Shown piece after piece: positions 1 through 5,698 of a DNA stretch of 14,702 bases. A program made the translations under genes and the position numbers. Below the pieces are notes generated by a model. The model did no database searches. It saw only the letters and a program-made list of their open reading frames with translations, and was not told where the DNA came from. Each line of letters starts with the position of its first letter. The first letter of the stretch is position 1. Source of the stretch: an uncultured Kiloniellales bacterium (GTDB taxonomy: Bacteria; Pseudomonadota; Alphaproteobacteria; Kiloniellales; JAKSDN01); contig CAMYMY010000142.1 in NCBI GenBank assembly GCA_947259625.1, forward strand, positions 1 through 14,702, in the 5' to 3' direction.

Positions 1-62
1 CCGCCGGCGACGAGACCCAGCGACCCGGCGGCGCCCATCGTCAGAAAGTCGCGTCTTTTCAT
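1..62 (-). CDS. N-terminus of an exported (Tat-type leader) protein, partial
   Basis: Only the first 20 codons are inside the window; the gene continues beyond the left edge. The peptide begins MKRRDFLTMGAAGSLGLVAG. It has a short basic N-region with the twin arginine in an 'RRDFL' context, then a hydrophobic Gly/Ala-rich stretch. This looks like a twin-arginine (Tat) signal, as carried by many periplasmic oxidoreductases and solute-binding proteins. An AAGGG ribosome-binding site sits 6 bases before the ATG (69-73 on the plus strand), which supports this start. The function of the mature protein cannot be told. A candidate promoter lies in the AT-rich stretch upstream. Confidence 0.7.
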   Translation of the reverse strand, partial: MKRRDFLTMGAAGSLGLVAG

Positions 63-148
63 GGCACACCCTTGCTCAACTGACTGCGTTCAAGGCACAG
101 GAAAAATCGCATCATGGTTGACCCACGTTGAGTGTAGATCTAGCCAGA

Positions 149-177
149 ACCATAGCGAACGTCTTTGATTCGTACAA
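149..177 (-). promoter_or_regulatory. Candidate sigma-70-like promoter for the exported-protein gene
   Basis: On the minus strand a TTGTAC hexamer (172-177) and a TATGGT hexamer (149-154) are separated by exactly 17 bases. They lie in an AT-rich stretch (about 120-235) that contrasts sharply with the GC-rich surroundings. The inferred start of transcription would leave a leader of roughly 80 bases before the ATG at 62. Both hexamers match the consensus only partly. Other AT-rich pairs nearby could serve instead. Confidence 0.3.
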
Positions 178-206
178 TAATTTTATGGTTTTTGTTCGGT
201 TATAAT

Positions 207-503
207 TCAATCGGAAATAATATAGAATCCGATCGGGGTCGCCGTCTTTCCGGTAATCCAGTTCCAGCGCATACGACAGGGCGCTACTGAACTGCCGCCC
301 TCGACCGTCCGCTTATACCACCGGATGACGGTCTCTGCGGGGTCCCGACATTTGAGATATCCATGGTCGTAGAGTTTGCCCAAATGCGCGGCGGCGTCCG
401 CATCGCCGGCCTCGGCCAGGCGCGTGAGGATTCGGCCCGCAGCCTCGTCATGGCCGCGGCGGGACAGGTCCAGTGCGTGACTTGGGAGCTTCTCGTTCGA
501 CAT
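207..503 (-). CDS. Small Sel1-repeat (TPR-like) protein, probably frameshifted near its 3' end
   Basis: The ORF encodes 98 residues. Residues about 9-70 look like Sel1-type helical repeats, with 'AAGRILTRLAEAGDADAAAHLGKLYDHGY' as one unit and '...RWYKRTVEGGSS' opening the next. Such repeats usually act as protein-interaction scaffolds. After 'EGGSSVA' the frame turns into unrelated sequence (PCRMRWNWITG...). Another frame read from about 284 gives ALSYALELDYRKDGDP followed by DRILYYFR, which is what a Sel1 unit should look like. That frame stays open to a TGA at 112-114. A lost base near 282-287 is therefore likely, and the original gene would have spanned 112-503. The ATG at 503 has no strong ribosome-binding site. 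There is no signal peptide. Whether it is expressed is unknown. Confidence 0.5.
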   Translation of the reverse strand: MSNEKLPSHALDLSRRGHDEAAGRILTRLAEAGDADAAAHLGKLYDHGYLKCRDPAETVIRWYKRTVEGGSSVAPCRMRWNWITGKTATPIGFYIISD

Positions 504-619
504 GACAATGACTATAGCGCGAAACCGCTCCTCCGGGCAGGGGGCCGCAACGCCGGCTCTCGACAGTGGTGGTGCGGTCTGTCATAGCTGCCGCCAACTC
601 GAAACCGGGAAACGGATCA

Positions 620-1150
620 ATGAAGCTGTTCTTCCACTGCCGGGCCGTCGGTCTCCTTCGGCTCTGTACTCTGGCGCTGGTGCTTTTGGTCCTGCGGGTG
701 GAGCCCTCGAGGGCGCTACCGCAGGACGGGCAGGTGTTTCAGGACTGGACGGCGCGCTGCGAGGCGGATCCATCCGACGCCTCCGTGAAGCGCTGCTACA
801 TTGTCCAGGCCGTCGTCGCTGGCGAGCAGCGCCAGCGGGTCATGTTGTTGGCCGTGGCCTATCCGCCCGGCCAAGAGTCGCCGCTGGCGACGGCCATCCT
901 GCCGCTCGGGACCGATCTGAGGCCGGGCATCGAGGTCGCCATCGATGACGGCGAACCTAAGCGTTACCCCTTTTCCGTCTGCATGGCGGACGGCTGTCAG
1001 GCGCACATACCTTTGGACACCGCCCTGCTGGCGGCCTTCAAGAAGGGCGTCGGGGGCAGCGTGGCATTTCTCAGGGGACCGGACCGCCGCGCCCTCAAGG
1101 TGCCGTTCTCGCTGAAAGGCTTCACGGCGGCTGTGAACGCCTTGAAATAG
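620..1150 (+). CDS. IalB-family (invasion-associated locus B) secreted protein
   Basis: The product is 176 residues and looks like an IalB-family periplasmic protein. Residues about 1-32 form a signal peptide: basic start, hydrophobic LLRLCTLALVLLVL core, cleavage probably after 'SRA'. The mature part starts with 'FQDWTARCEADP...KRCYIVQ', the W-x-x-x-C and second-Cys pattern typical of the family. It continues with a 'CMADGCQAH' segment that could form a second disulfide. IalB was named for erythrocyte invasion in Bartonella, but homologues are widespread in free-living alphaproteobacteria and their role is poorly defined. I infer an envelope or stress role here, not virulence. The ATG at 620 is preferred over the in-frame ATG at 566 because it puts the signal peptide at the N-terminus. 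A weak GGGA lies about 9 bases upstream of it. The GST gene follows 39 bases later on the same strand. Confidence 0.85.
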   Translation: MKLFFHCRAVGLLRLCTLALVLLVLRVEPSRALPQDGQVFQDWTARCEADPSDASVKRCYIVQAVVAGEQRQRVMLLAVAYPPGQESPLATAILPLGTDLRPGIEVAIDDGEPKRYPFSVCMADGCQAHIPLDTALLAAFKKGVGGSVAFLRGPDRRALKVPFSLKGFTAAVNALK

Positions 1151-1189
1151 GCGGCCGGTGCGGCGCGGCCTTCACGAGGGGGACGAGCG

Positions 1190-1795
1190 ATGCTGCGCCT
1201 CTACGACTATCCGGATTCCGGCAACGGCTACAAAGTGCGCCTGCTGCTCAATCAGCTCGCCATCCCCTTCGAGCTGATCGAGCTGGACATCATCAATGGC
1301 GAGACCCGGACCCCGGAATTCCTGGCCAGGAACCCGAACGGCAAGATTCCCGTGCTGGAGCTGGAGGACGGCGCGTTTTTGCCCGAGTCCGATGCGATCC
1401 TGTTCTACCTGGCCGAGGGCACGCCGTTCTTGCCGAACGAGCGTCTCGGGCGCGCCCGGGTGCTGCAGTGGATGTTCTTCGAGCAGTACAGCCACGAACC
1501 GACCATCGCGGTCGCCCGTTTCTGGCTGAAGCACCTGGAGATGACGGAAGCGCGCCGCGCGGCGCTCGCCGAGAAGCAGAGGCAGGGCCGGGTCGCCCTC
1601 GCGGTCATGGAGAGCCATCTGGAGAACCGCGAATTCTTTGTCGGCGGCGCCTATTCAATCGCGGATATCGCGCTTTACGCCTATACCCACGTGGCCGGCG
1701 AAGGCGGCTTCGACCTCGGCGAATTCCCGGCGATCGGCGCCTGGCTGGGACGGGTCCGCGCCCAGCCCGGCCACGTCCCGATCATCCAAGGATGA
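1190..1795 (+). CDS. Glutathione S-transferase family protein
   Basis: This 201-residue protein has the two-domain layout of cytosolic glutathione transferases. The N-terminal thioredoxin-like domain (about 1-78) begins MLRLYDYPDSGNGYKV. Ser10 is a candidate thiol-activating residue. The domain contains the cis-proline loop 'NPNGKIPVL' and the glutathione-binding 'ESDAILFYLA' motif. The C-terminal helical domain carries 'SIADIAL', the N-capping box (S-x-x-D) conserved in GST folds. Family members conjugate or reduce small electrophiles with glutathione in the cytoplasm; the substrate cannot be inferred. Length is normal and the frame intact. A clear AGGGGG ribosome-binding site precedes the ATG. 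The gene is 39 bases downstream of the IalB-family gene and may share its transcript. A long non-coding stretch follows. Confidence 0.9.
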   Translation: MLRLYDYPDSGNGYKVRLLLNQLAIPFELIELDIINGETRTPEFLARNPNGKIPVLELEDGAFLPESDAILFYLAEGTPFLPNERLGRARVLQWMFFEQYSHEPTIAVARFWLKHLEMTEARRAALAEKQRQGRVALAVMESHLENREFFVGGAYSIADIALYAYTHVAGEGGFDLGEFPAIGAWLGRVRAQPGHVPIIQG

Positions 1796-2047
1796 GCTCG
1801 ACCGGCCGCCGGTTGACTTGGGGCGCGGCCTGGGGCATCTTCCCGGCCCGCAACTGCTGGATGCAGCCGCGGATAAGCGTTGGAAAGACCGGAGCCATGA
1901 GACTGCCGTTTCAACACAACACGGGGCGCCGCATAGGCGGCATCGAACCGGCCACGCCGAGTGCCGGCGATACCCCCACTGGCTCCGGGAAGGGGACAGA
2001 ACAGCTGTCCTAACCAGCGGCGCGACACGGGCGCCATCCAAACAGGA
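1796..2047. other. Non-coding stretch between the GST gene and the pre-rtcB terminator
   Basis: I see no credible gene here. The region holds several short inverted repeats: ACCGG/CCGGT near 1801-1813, GCCGC/GCGGC at 1928-1932 and 1937-1941, and CCGGC(C)AC/GTGCCGG at 1948-1967. More hairpins follow, described under the candidate leader RNA. Together with the terminator at 2047-2080 this looks like a structured 5' leader of rtcB or a separate small RNA, rather than decayed coding sequence. Confidence 0.5.
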
Positions 2048-2080
2048 CCCTTCCCGAACCACCGTCCGGGAAGGGTTTTT
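1984..2080 (+). ncRNA. Candidate cis-regulatory leader RNA (antiterminator/terminator switch) before rtcB
   Basis: The word TCCGGGAAGGG occurs twice, at 1984-1994 and 2065-2075. The complementary word CCCTTCCCG lies between them at 2048-2056, so it can pair with either copy (nine perfect pairs each way). Pairing with the downstream copy makes a terminator hairpin followed by five Ts. Pairing with the upstream copy closes a three-way junction with internal hairpins GACAG/CTGTC (1995-1999 with 2005-2009) and GGCGC/GCGCC (2019-2023 with 2031-2035). Unpaired linkers are CTAACCAGC and ATCCAAACAGGA. This is the geometry of a transcription-attenuation riboswitch. It matches no riboswitch class that I recognise. 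The pairings are read from the sequence; the regulatory role is inference, and no covariation has been tested. Confidence 0.4.
2047..2080 (+). terminator. Rho-independent terminator upstream of rtcB
   Basis: A nine-base-pair stem (CCCTTCCCG at 2048-2056 with CGGGAAGGG at 2067-2075, extendable by A2047-T2076) with a ten-base loop is followed directly by TTTTT (2076-2080). It could end the GST transcript or a small RNA, or act as an attenuator for rtcB, whose ATG is 53 bases further on. Confidence 0.8.
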
Positions 2081-2132
2081 CATTGGGCCTTTACCCGGAG
2101 GGATCTACACCTGACGCGTAAGGACCAATACC

Positions 2133-3326
2133 ATGAGCACCTACCAGTACCACGAGACCGGGGGCGCGCCGATCAAGGCCTGGACCCGGGGCGTGCCGAT
2201 CGAGGACGCGGCGATGGAGCAGCTGCGCAACGTCGCCCGGCTGCCGTTCATCCACAAGCACGTCGCCGCGATGCCCGACGTGCACTGGGGCATGGGCGCG
2301 ACCGTGGGCAGCGTGATCCCGGCCAAGGGCGCGATCATCCCGGCCGCCGTCGGCGTCGACATCGGCTGCGGCATGTGCGCCATGCGCACCTCGCTGACCA
2401 GCCACGACCTGCCCGACAGCCTGGCCGACCTGCGCCGGGAGATCGAGCGCAAGATACCGGTCGGCTTCGGCGTGAACCAGAAGCTCACCGGGCCGGCCCG
2501 AACGGCCTGGGAGGCCGAGTTCGCCCCGGGCTACGCCTGGCTCGAGGAGAAGTACCCTAAGGTGGTGGCCAAGCGGCACCCCTCCTACATGCTGGGGTCG
2601 CTCGGTGGCGGCAACCACTTCCTCGAGGTCTGCCTGGACGAGTCGGACCGGGTCTGGGTCATGCTGCATTCCGGCAGCCGGGGCATCGGCAACAACATCG
2701 GCCGCCTGTTCATCGAACTGGCCAAGCAGGACATGCGCCGCTACTTCGTGAACCTGCCGGACCGCAACTTGGCCTATCTGCCGGAGGGGACGGAGCATTT
2801 CGACGACTACGTCGAGGCGCTCGCCTGGGCGCAGCATTTCGCCTTCGTCAACCGGCAGATCATGATGGACCGGGCGCTCGCGGCCCTGCGCACCCTGTTC
2901 AAGGGCTTCAAGACGGAGAAGGAGGCGGTCAACTGCCACCACAACTACGCCGTCAAGGAGCACCATTTCGGCGAGAACGTCTGGATCACCCGCAAGGGCG
3001 CGGTCCGGGCCGGCGAGGGGGACCTCGGCATCATTCCGGGCTCCATGGGCGCCAAGTCCTTCATCGTGCGCGGCAAGGGCAACCGGGAGTCCTTCCAGTC
3101 CTGCTCGCACGGCGCGGGCCGCGCGATGTCGCGCACCGCGGCCAAGGAGCGCTTCACGGTCGCCGACCACGCGGCCGCGACCGAAGGCGTGGAGTGCCGC
3201 AAGGACGAGGGCGTGATCGACGAGACGCCGATGGCCTACAAGGACATCGACGCGGTCATGGCCGCGCAGGCGGACCTGGTCGAGGTGGTCCATACCCTGA
3301 AGCAGGTCGTCTGCGTGAAGGGGTGA
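2133..3326 (+). CDS. rtcB: RtcB family RNA ligase
   Basis: This 397-residue protein is close in length to bacterial RtcB. RtcB ligates RNA 2',3'-cyclic phosphate or 3'-phosphate ends to 5'-OH ends using GTP and Mn2+, in RNA repair or healing. The metal and active-site landmarks are all visible. They are 'MPDVHWGMG', 'GVDIGCGM' (Asp76, Cys79), 'GGGNHFLEV' (His162), 'HSGSRGIG' (His179), 'NCHHNYA' (His269/270), 'IPGSMG' and 'SCSHGAGR'. His326 in the last is the residue expected to carry the guanylyl intermediate (His404 in the Pyrococcus enzyme). AAGGA at 2120-2124 is well spaced before the ATG. No rtcA, rtcR or archease gene adjoins it, unlike the enterobacterial rtcBA operon. Transcription must pass, or start after, the terminator at 2047-2080. 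The downstream gene is convergent. Confidence 0.93.
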   Translation: MSTYQYHETGGAPIKAWTRGVPIEDAAMEQLRNVARLPFIHKHVAAMPDVHWGMGATVGSVIPAKGAIIPAAVGVDIGCGMCAMRTSLTSHDLPDSLADLRREIERKIPVGFGVNQKLTGPARTAWEAEFAPGYAWLEEKYPKVVAKRHPSYMLGSLGGGNHFLEVCLDESDRVWVMLHSGSRGIGNNIGRLFIELAKQDMRRYFVNLPDRNLAYLPEGTEHFDDYVEALAWAQHFAFVNRQIMMDRALAALRTLFKGFKTEKEAVNCHHNYAVKEHHFGENVWITRKGAVRAGEGDLGIIPGSMGAKSFIVRGKGNRESFQSCSHGAGRAMSRTAAKERFTVADHAAATEGVECRKDEGVIDETPMAYKDIDAVMAAQADLVEVVHTLKQVVCVKG

Positions 3327-3375
3327 GGGGCAGGGCGGCCCGTGCGGAGCTTCCGGGCGGGTCCGTCGCGGCTCC

Positions 3376-4356
3376 TCAAACCCCGTGGTACTCGCGGAAC
3401 CATTCGACGAAGCGGGGCAGGCCGTCTTCGATCGTGGTCTTGGGCTCGAAGCCGAGGTCGCGGCGCGCGGTCTCGATATCTGCGTAGGTCTCCTCGACGT
3501 CGCCCGGTTGCATCCCGGTGAACTCCTTGACCGCCTCGCGCCCGCAGGCCCGCTCGAGCACCGCGATGAAATGCATCAGGTCTTCCGAGCGGTGGTTTCC
3601 CAGGTTGTAGAGCCGGTGCGGCGGGGCGTCGCCCTCGGCCTCGGGCGGGGTCTCGAGGGCGGCGAGGACGCCCGCGACGATGTCGTCGATGTAGGTGAAG
3701 TCGCGGCGCATCTCGCCGTTGTTGAACACCTGGAGCGGCTTTCCTTCGAAGATCGCCTTGGTGAAGAGGTAGGGCGACATGTCGGGCCGGCCCCAGGGAC
3801 CGTAGACGGTGAAGAAGCGGAGGCCGGTCATGGGCAGGCCATAGAGCCGGGCATAACTCTCCGCCATCAGCTCGCCGGAGCGCTTGGTCGCCGCGTAGAG
3901 CGAGACCGGATGGTCGACCCGGTCCTCGACCGCGAAGGGCAGCTTGTCGTTGGCGCCGTAGACCGAGGAGGAGCTGGCGTAGACCAGGTGCCTCAAGCGG
4001 GGCAGGCGGCGGCAGGCCTCCATGACCACGAGCTGCCCCGTGACGTTGGCGTCGACATAGGCGAAGGGATTGATCAGCGAATAGCGTACCCCCGCCTGGG
4101 CGGCCATATGGGCGACCTGTTCGATCTCGGGCCGGGCGGTGCAGAGCGCCGGCAGGGCCTTGCGGTCGGCGAGCTCCAGCTTGTGGAAGCCGAACCCCTC
4201 CCGCGCCTCGAGGCGGGCGAGGCGCGCCTGCTTGAGCAGCGGGTCGTAGTAGTCGTTCAGGTTGTCGACCCCGACGACCCGCCGGCCCCGGTCGAGCAAG
4301 GCATGGGCGAGATGGGAGCCGATGAACCCGGCGGCACCGGTGACGAGGACGGTCAT
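3376..4356 (-). CDS. NAD-dependent epimerase, UDP-glucuronate 4-epimerase type
   Basis: The product is 326 residues, an extended short-chain dehydrogenase/reductase. The Rossmann NAD-binding motif TGAAGFIG is at residues 6-13. The 'NDYYDPLLKQARL' segment just after the second beta strand is characteristic of UDP-glucuronate 4-epimerases, which make UDP-galacturonate. The serine-rich 'YASSSSVYG' strand precedes the catalytic Tyr154-x-x-x-Lys158 (YAATK). It is followed by 'RFFTVYGPWGRPDM' and 'RRDFTYIDD', both typical of this family. The sugar would go to surface polysaccharide or LPS, but no other glycan gene is in the window. The ATG at 4356 is chosen over the GTG at 4368 because GGAAG lies just upstream of it and the Rossmann fold begins at once. 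Substrate specificity (UDP-GlcA rather than UDP-Glc) is inferred from motifs. Confidence 0.88.
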   Translation of the reverse strand: MTVLVTGAAGFIGSHLAHALLDRGRRVVGVDNLNDYYDPLLKQARLARLEAREGFGFHKLELADRKALPALCTARPEIEQVAHMAAQAGVRYSLINPFAYVDANVTGQLVVMEACRRLPRLRHLVYASSSSVYGANDKLPFAVEDRVDHPVSLYAATKRSGELMAESYARLYGLPMTGLRFFTVYGPWGRPDMSPYLFTKAIFEGKPLQVFNNGEMRRDFTYIDDIVAGVLAALETPPEAEGDAPPHRLYNLGNHRSEDLMHFIAVLERACGREAVKEFTGMQPGDVEETYADIETARRDLGFEPKTTIEDGLPRFVEWFREYHGV

Positions 4357-4463
4357 GGTTTCTTCCACGTGCTTGCGGACGCTCCCTATAGCCCGGCCGC
4401 ACGCCGAAACTCAAGGGCGCCGGGGCCCCGGCCGGGCCGCGCGAAATCGACCCCGGGCCGCGC

Positions 4464-5132
4464 TCATTCGTACAGTTCGAGGAACTGGACCCCGATCTTG
4501 TCCTTCAGTTTCCAGCACAGCCGACAGCGGTAGGTTTCGCCGGACTCGAGGCTCAGGTCGAAGGTCGGCGGCAGGCCGGTCGTGCCGTCGGGAAGTCGGA
4601 TCGCGGCGCCGCCGTGGGACAGGTTGACGATCTTGCAGTCGACACCGGGGCCGAAATCGATCCTGGCGGCCTTTATGGTCTTGAACCGGCGGTGCCTCCT
4701 GCGTTCGTCGCGACGCTCGACCAACGGCTCCTGTTGCGCGCCTAGACCGCCCACCTCCAACCCGGCTGCCAGCCTCGAGCGCGCGACGACCGACTCCATG
4801 CACGTGATCAGCTCGGTCCTGGTGAAGGGTTTGACCAAGTACTCGCCACTGCCGAAGGCCAGGCCGCCGAACGCGCTGTCGCGATCGACCAGACCGGACT
4901 GTATGAGGAAGGGTATCTGGATCCCCTCCGCCCGCAGACGCTCGATGACTTCGTACCCATCGATATCCGGAAGCATCACGTCCAGCAGGAGGAAATCGTA
5001 CTGGTTGGCTCTGGCGAGCTCGATCGCGCGCTCGCCCAGGTCGGTCTTGTCGCAGACATGGCCGACCTCCCGAAGCATGAGCTCGACGGCTCCTGCGGAT
5101 TTTTCGTCATCTTCGACATAGAGTACCCGCAT
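4464..5132 (-). CDS. Response regulator: receiver domain fused to PilZ domain
   Basis: The product is 222 residues with two domains. Residues 1-120 form a CheY-like receiver. They show the acidic pair Asp8/Asp9, the phosphoacceptor Asp51 in 'LLLDVMLPD', the switch Ser79 and Tyr98, and Lys101 in 'LVKPF'; all canonical positions are present. After an Arg/Glu-rich linker, residues about 144-220 form a PilZ domain. It has the Arg cluster RRRHRRF (144-150) and the N-L-S-H-G-G motif (Asn170, Ser172, Gly175) that in this family bind cyclic-di-GMP. The protein probably links a two-component phosphorelay to c-di-GMP control of motility, adhesion or polysaccharide. The output target is unknown, and no histidine kinase or cyclase gene is adjacent. 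The ATG at 5132 is preferred over an upstream in-frame start (5192), because 'MRVLYVEDD' is the usual receiver N-terminus. An inverted repeat lies about 50 bases upstream. Confidence 0.9.
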   Translation of the reverse strand: MRVLYVEDDEKSAGAVELMLREVGHVCDKTDLGERAIELARANQYDFLLLDVMLPDIDGYEVIERLRAEGIQIPFLIQSGLVDRDSAFGGLAFGSGEYLVKPFTRTELITCMESVVARSRLAAGLEVGGLGAQQEPLVERRDERRRHRRFKTIKAARIDFGPGVDCKIVNLSHGGAAIRLPDGTTGLPPTFDLSLESGETYRCRLCWKLKDKIGVQFLELYE

Positions 5133-5181
5133 CGCGCGTTTCCGCCTGGCTCCGGATCGAGGGGACGAATGGGGCGGCAGG

Positions 5182-5199
5182 TTAACATGCAAACGTTAA
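5182..5199. promoter_or_regulatory. Inverted repeat TTAAC-N8-GTTAA upstream of the receiver-PilZ gene
   Basis: TTAAC at 5182-5186 and GTTAA at 5195-5199 are perfect inverted half-sites separated by 8 bases. They sit in a short AT-rich patch 50-67 bases upstream of the ATG at 5132. The position fits an operator overlapping the promoter. The half-sites recall TTAA-type sites of OmpR-like or CtrA-like regulators, but the spacing is not that of a CtrA site (TTAA-N7-TTAA). Function is inferred from position and symmetry only. Confidence 0.35.
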
Positions 5200-5364
5200 G
5201 AAAACAGGGACCAAAAGACCCGAAACCCGGCTCGACCTGCCGATGCCCGGCTTTGATCAGTCCGGACCGGAACGCGCCGGGCACAACCAGGCGCTGAAAG
5301 AGCGCTGGACGGCCGGGGGTGTGTCCTTCTTCGTCCGCTTCCCTTCATACGCCGCGGCGCCGTC

Positions 5365-5382
5365 CCGCCGAGGCCTTGGCGG
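5365..5382 (-). repeat. Near-perfect palindrome just after the tRNA 3' end
   Basis: CCGCCGAGGCCTTGGCGG is an 18-base palindrome with a single mismatched pair. It starts 8 bases beyond the encoded CCA of tRNA-Ser in the direction of transcription. It could form a hairpin at the end of the tRNA precursor or be a dispersed GC-rich repeat. No T-run follows, so it is not a classical intrinsic terminator. Confidence 0.35.
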
Positions 5383-5389
5383 AGGCGGA

Positions 5390-5479
5390 TGGCGGATGGG
5401 GTGGGATTCGAACCCACGAGACGCTCTCACGCCTGCCGGTTTTCAAGACCGGTGCCTTCGACCGCTCGGCCACCCATCC
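5390..5479 (-). tRNA. tRNA-Ser (anticodon UGA)
   Basis: The minus strand folds as a class II tRNA. The acceptor stem is GGATGGG (5473-5479) with CCCATCC (5394-5400), discriminator G at 5393 and an encoded CCA at 5390-5392. The anticodon stem is CCGGT/ACCGG around the loop CTTGAAA, giving anticodon TGA, which reads UCA and related serine codons. The D-arm GGCCGAGCGGTC, the long variable arm characteristic of tRNA-Ser, and the T-arm GTGGGTTCGAATCCCAC are all present. It stands alone, on the same strand as the flanking minus-strand genes. Confidence 0.96.
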
Positions 5480-5698
5480 GCGAGCCTCGCGCAAGGGCAT
5501 CCTTCGACGGGCCCACGGGAATACCCCGCCAGGCGGCCTCGTAACGCCGAGGTCGCGCCGCGTCCGGAACGTAGGTTCGGGGTCGTGGGTGCAGTGGGTC
5601 GGGCCGCGATGGGGACTAGGTCGGAGGGACCAGTTAGAACCGATTCTCGTGCGTTCGGGGCAGGGGGCGTCGGTCACGAGGTTCGGCGACGCCGGCGG

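Noticed and set aside
1973..1995. Resemblance to part of a cobalamin riboswitch (CCACTGG...CCGGGAAGG)
   Set aside because: This stretch resembles one conserved subdomain of B12 riboswitches. The core upstream elements (GGTG...CCCGC..CTGT) and the B12 box (GCCAGGAGACC-like) are not found on either side, and rtcB is not a B12 gene.
2091..3293. Long open frame antisense to rtcB
   Set aside because: It is an antisense shadow of a high-GC gene. Its translation is low-complexity His/Arg/Val/Leu-rich with no recognisable domain, while the plus strand has every RtcB motif.
3338..3358. Bidirectional terminator between rtcB and the convergent epimerase gene (GCCCG/CGGGC)
   Set aside because: A five-pair GC stem is present, but no T-run exists on either side. 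It is too weak to annotate.
5182..5199. CtrA binding site (TTAA-N7-TTAA)
   Set aside because: The TTAA words are 10 bases apart in direct orientation, not 7, so the motif does not fit.
5480..5698. Possible small gene between the tRNA and the SPOR gene
   Set aside because: Short open frames exist, but none has a ribosome-binding site, domain or plausible composition. The 219 bases appear to be plain intergenic sequence.
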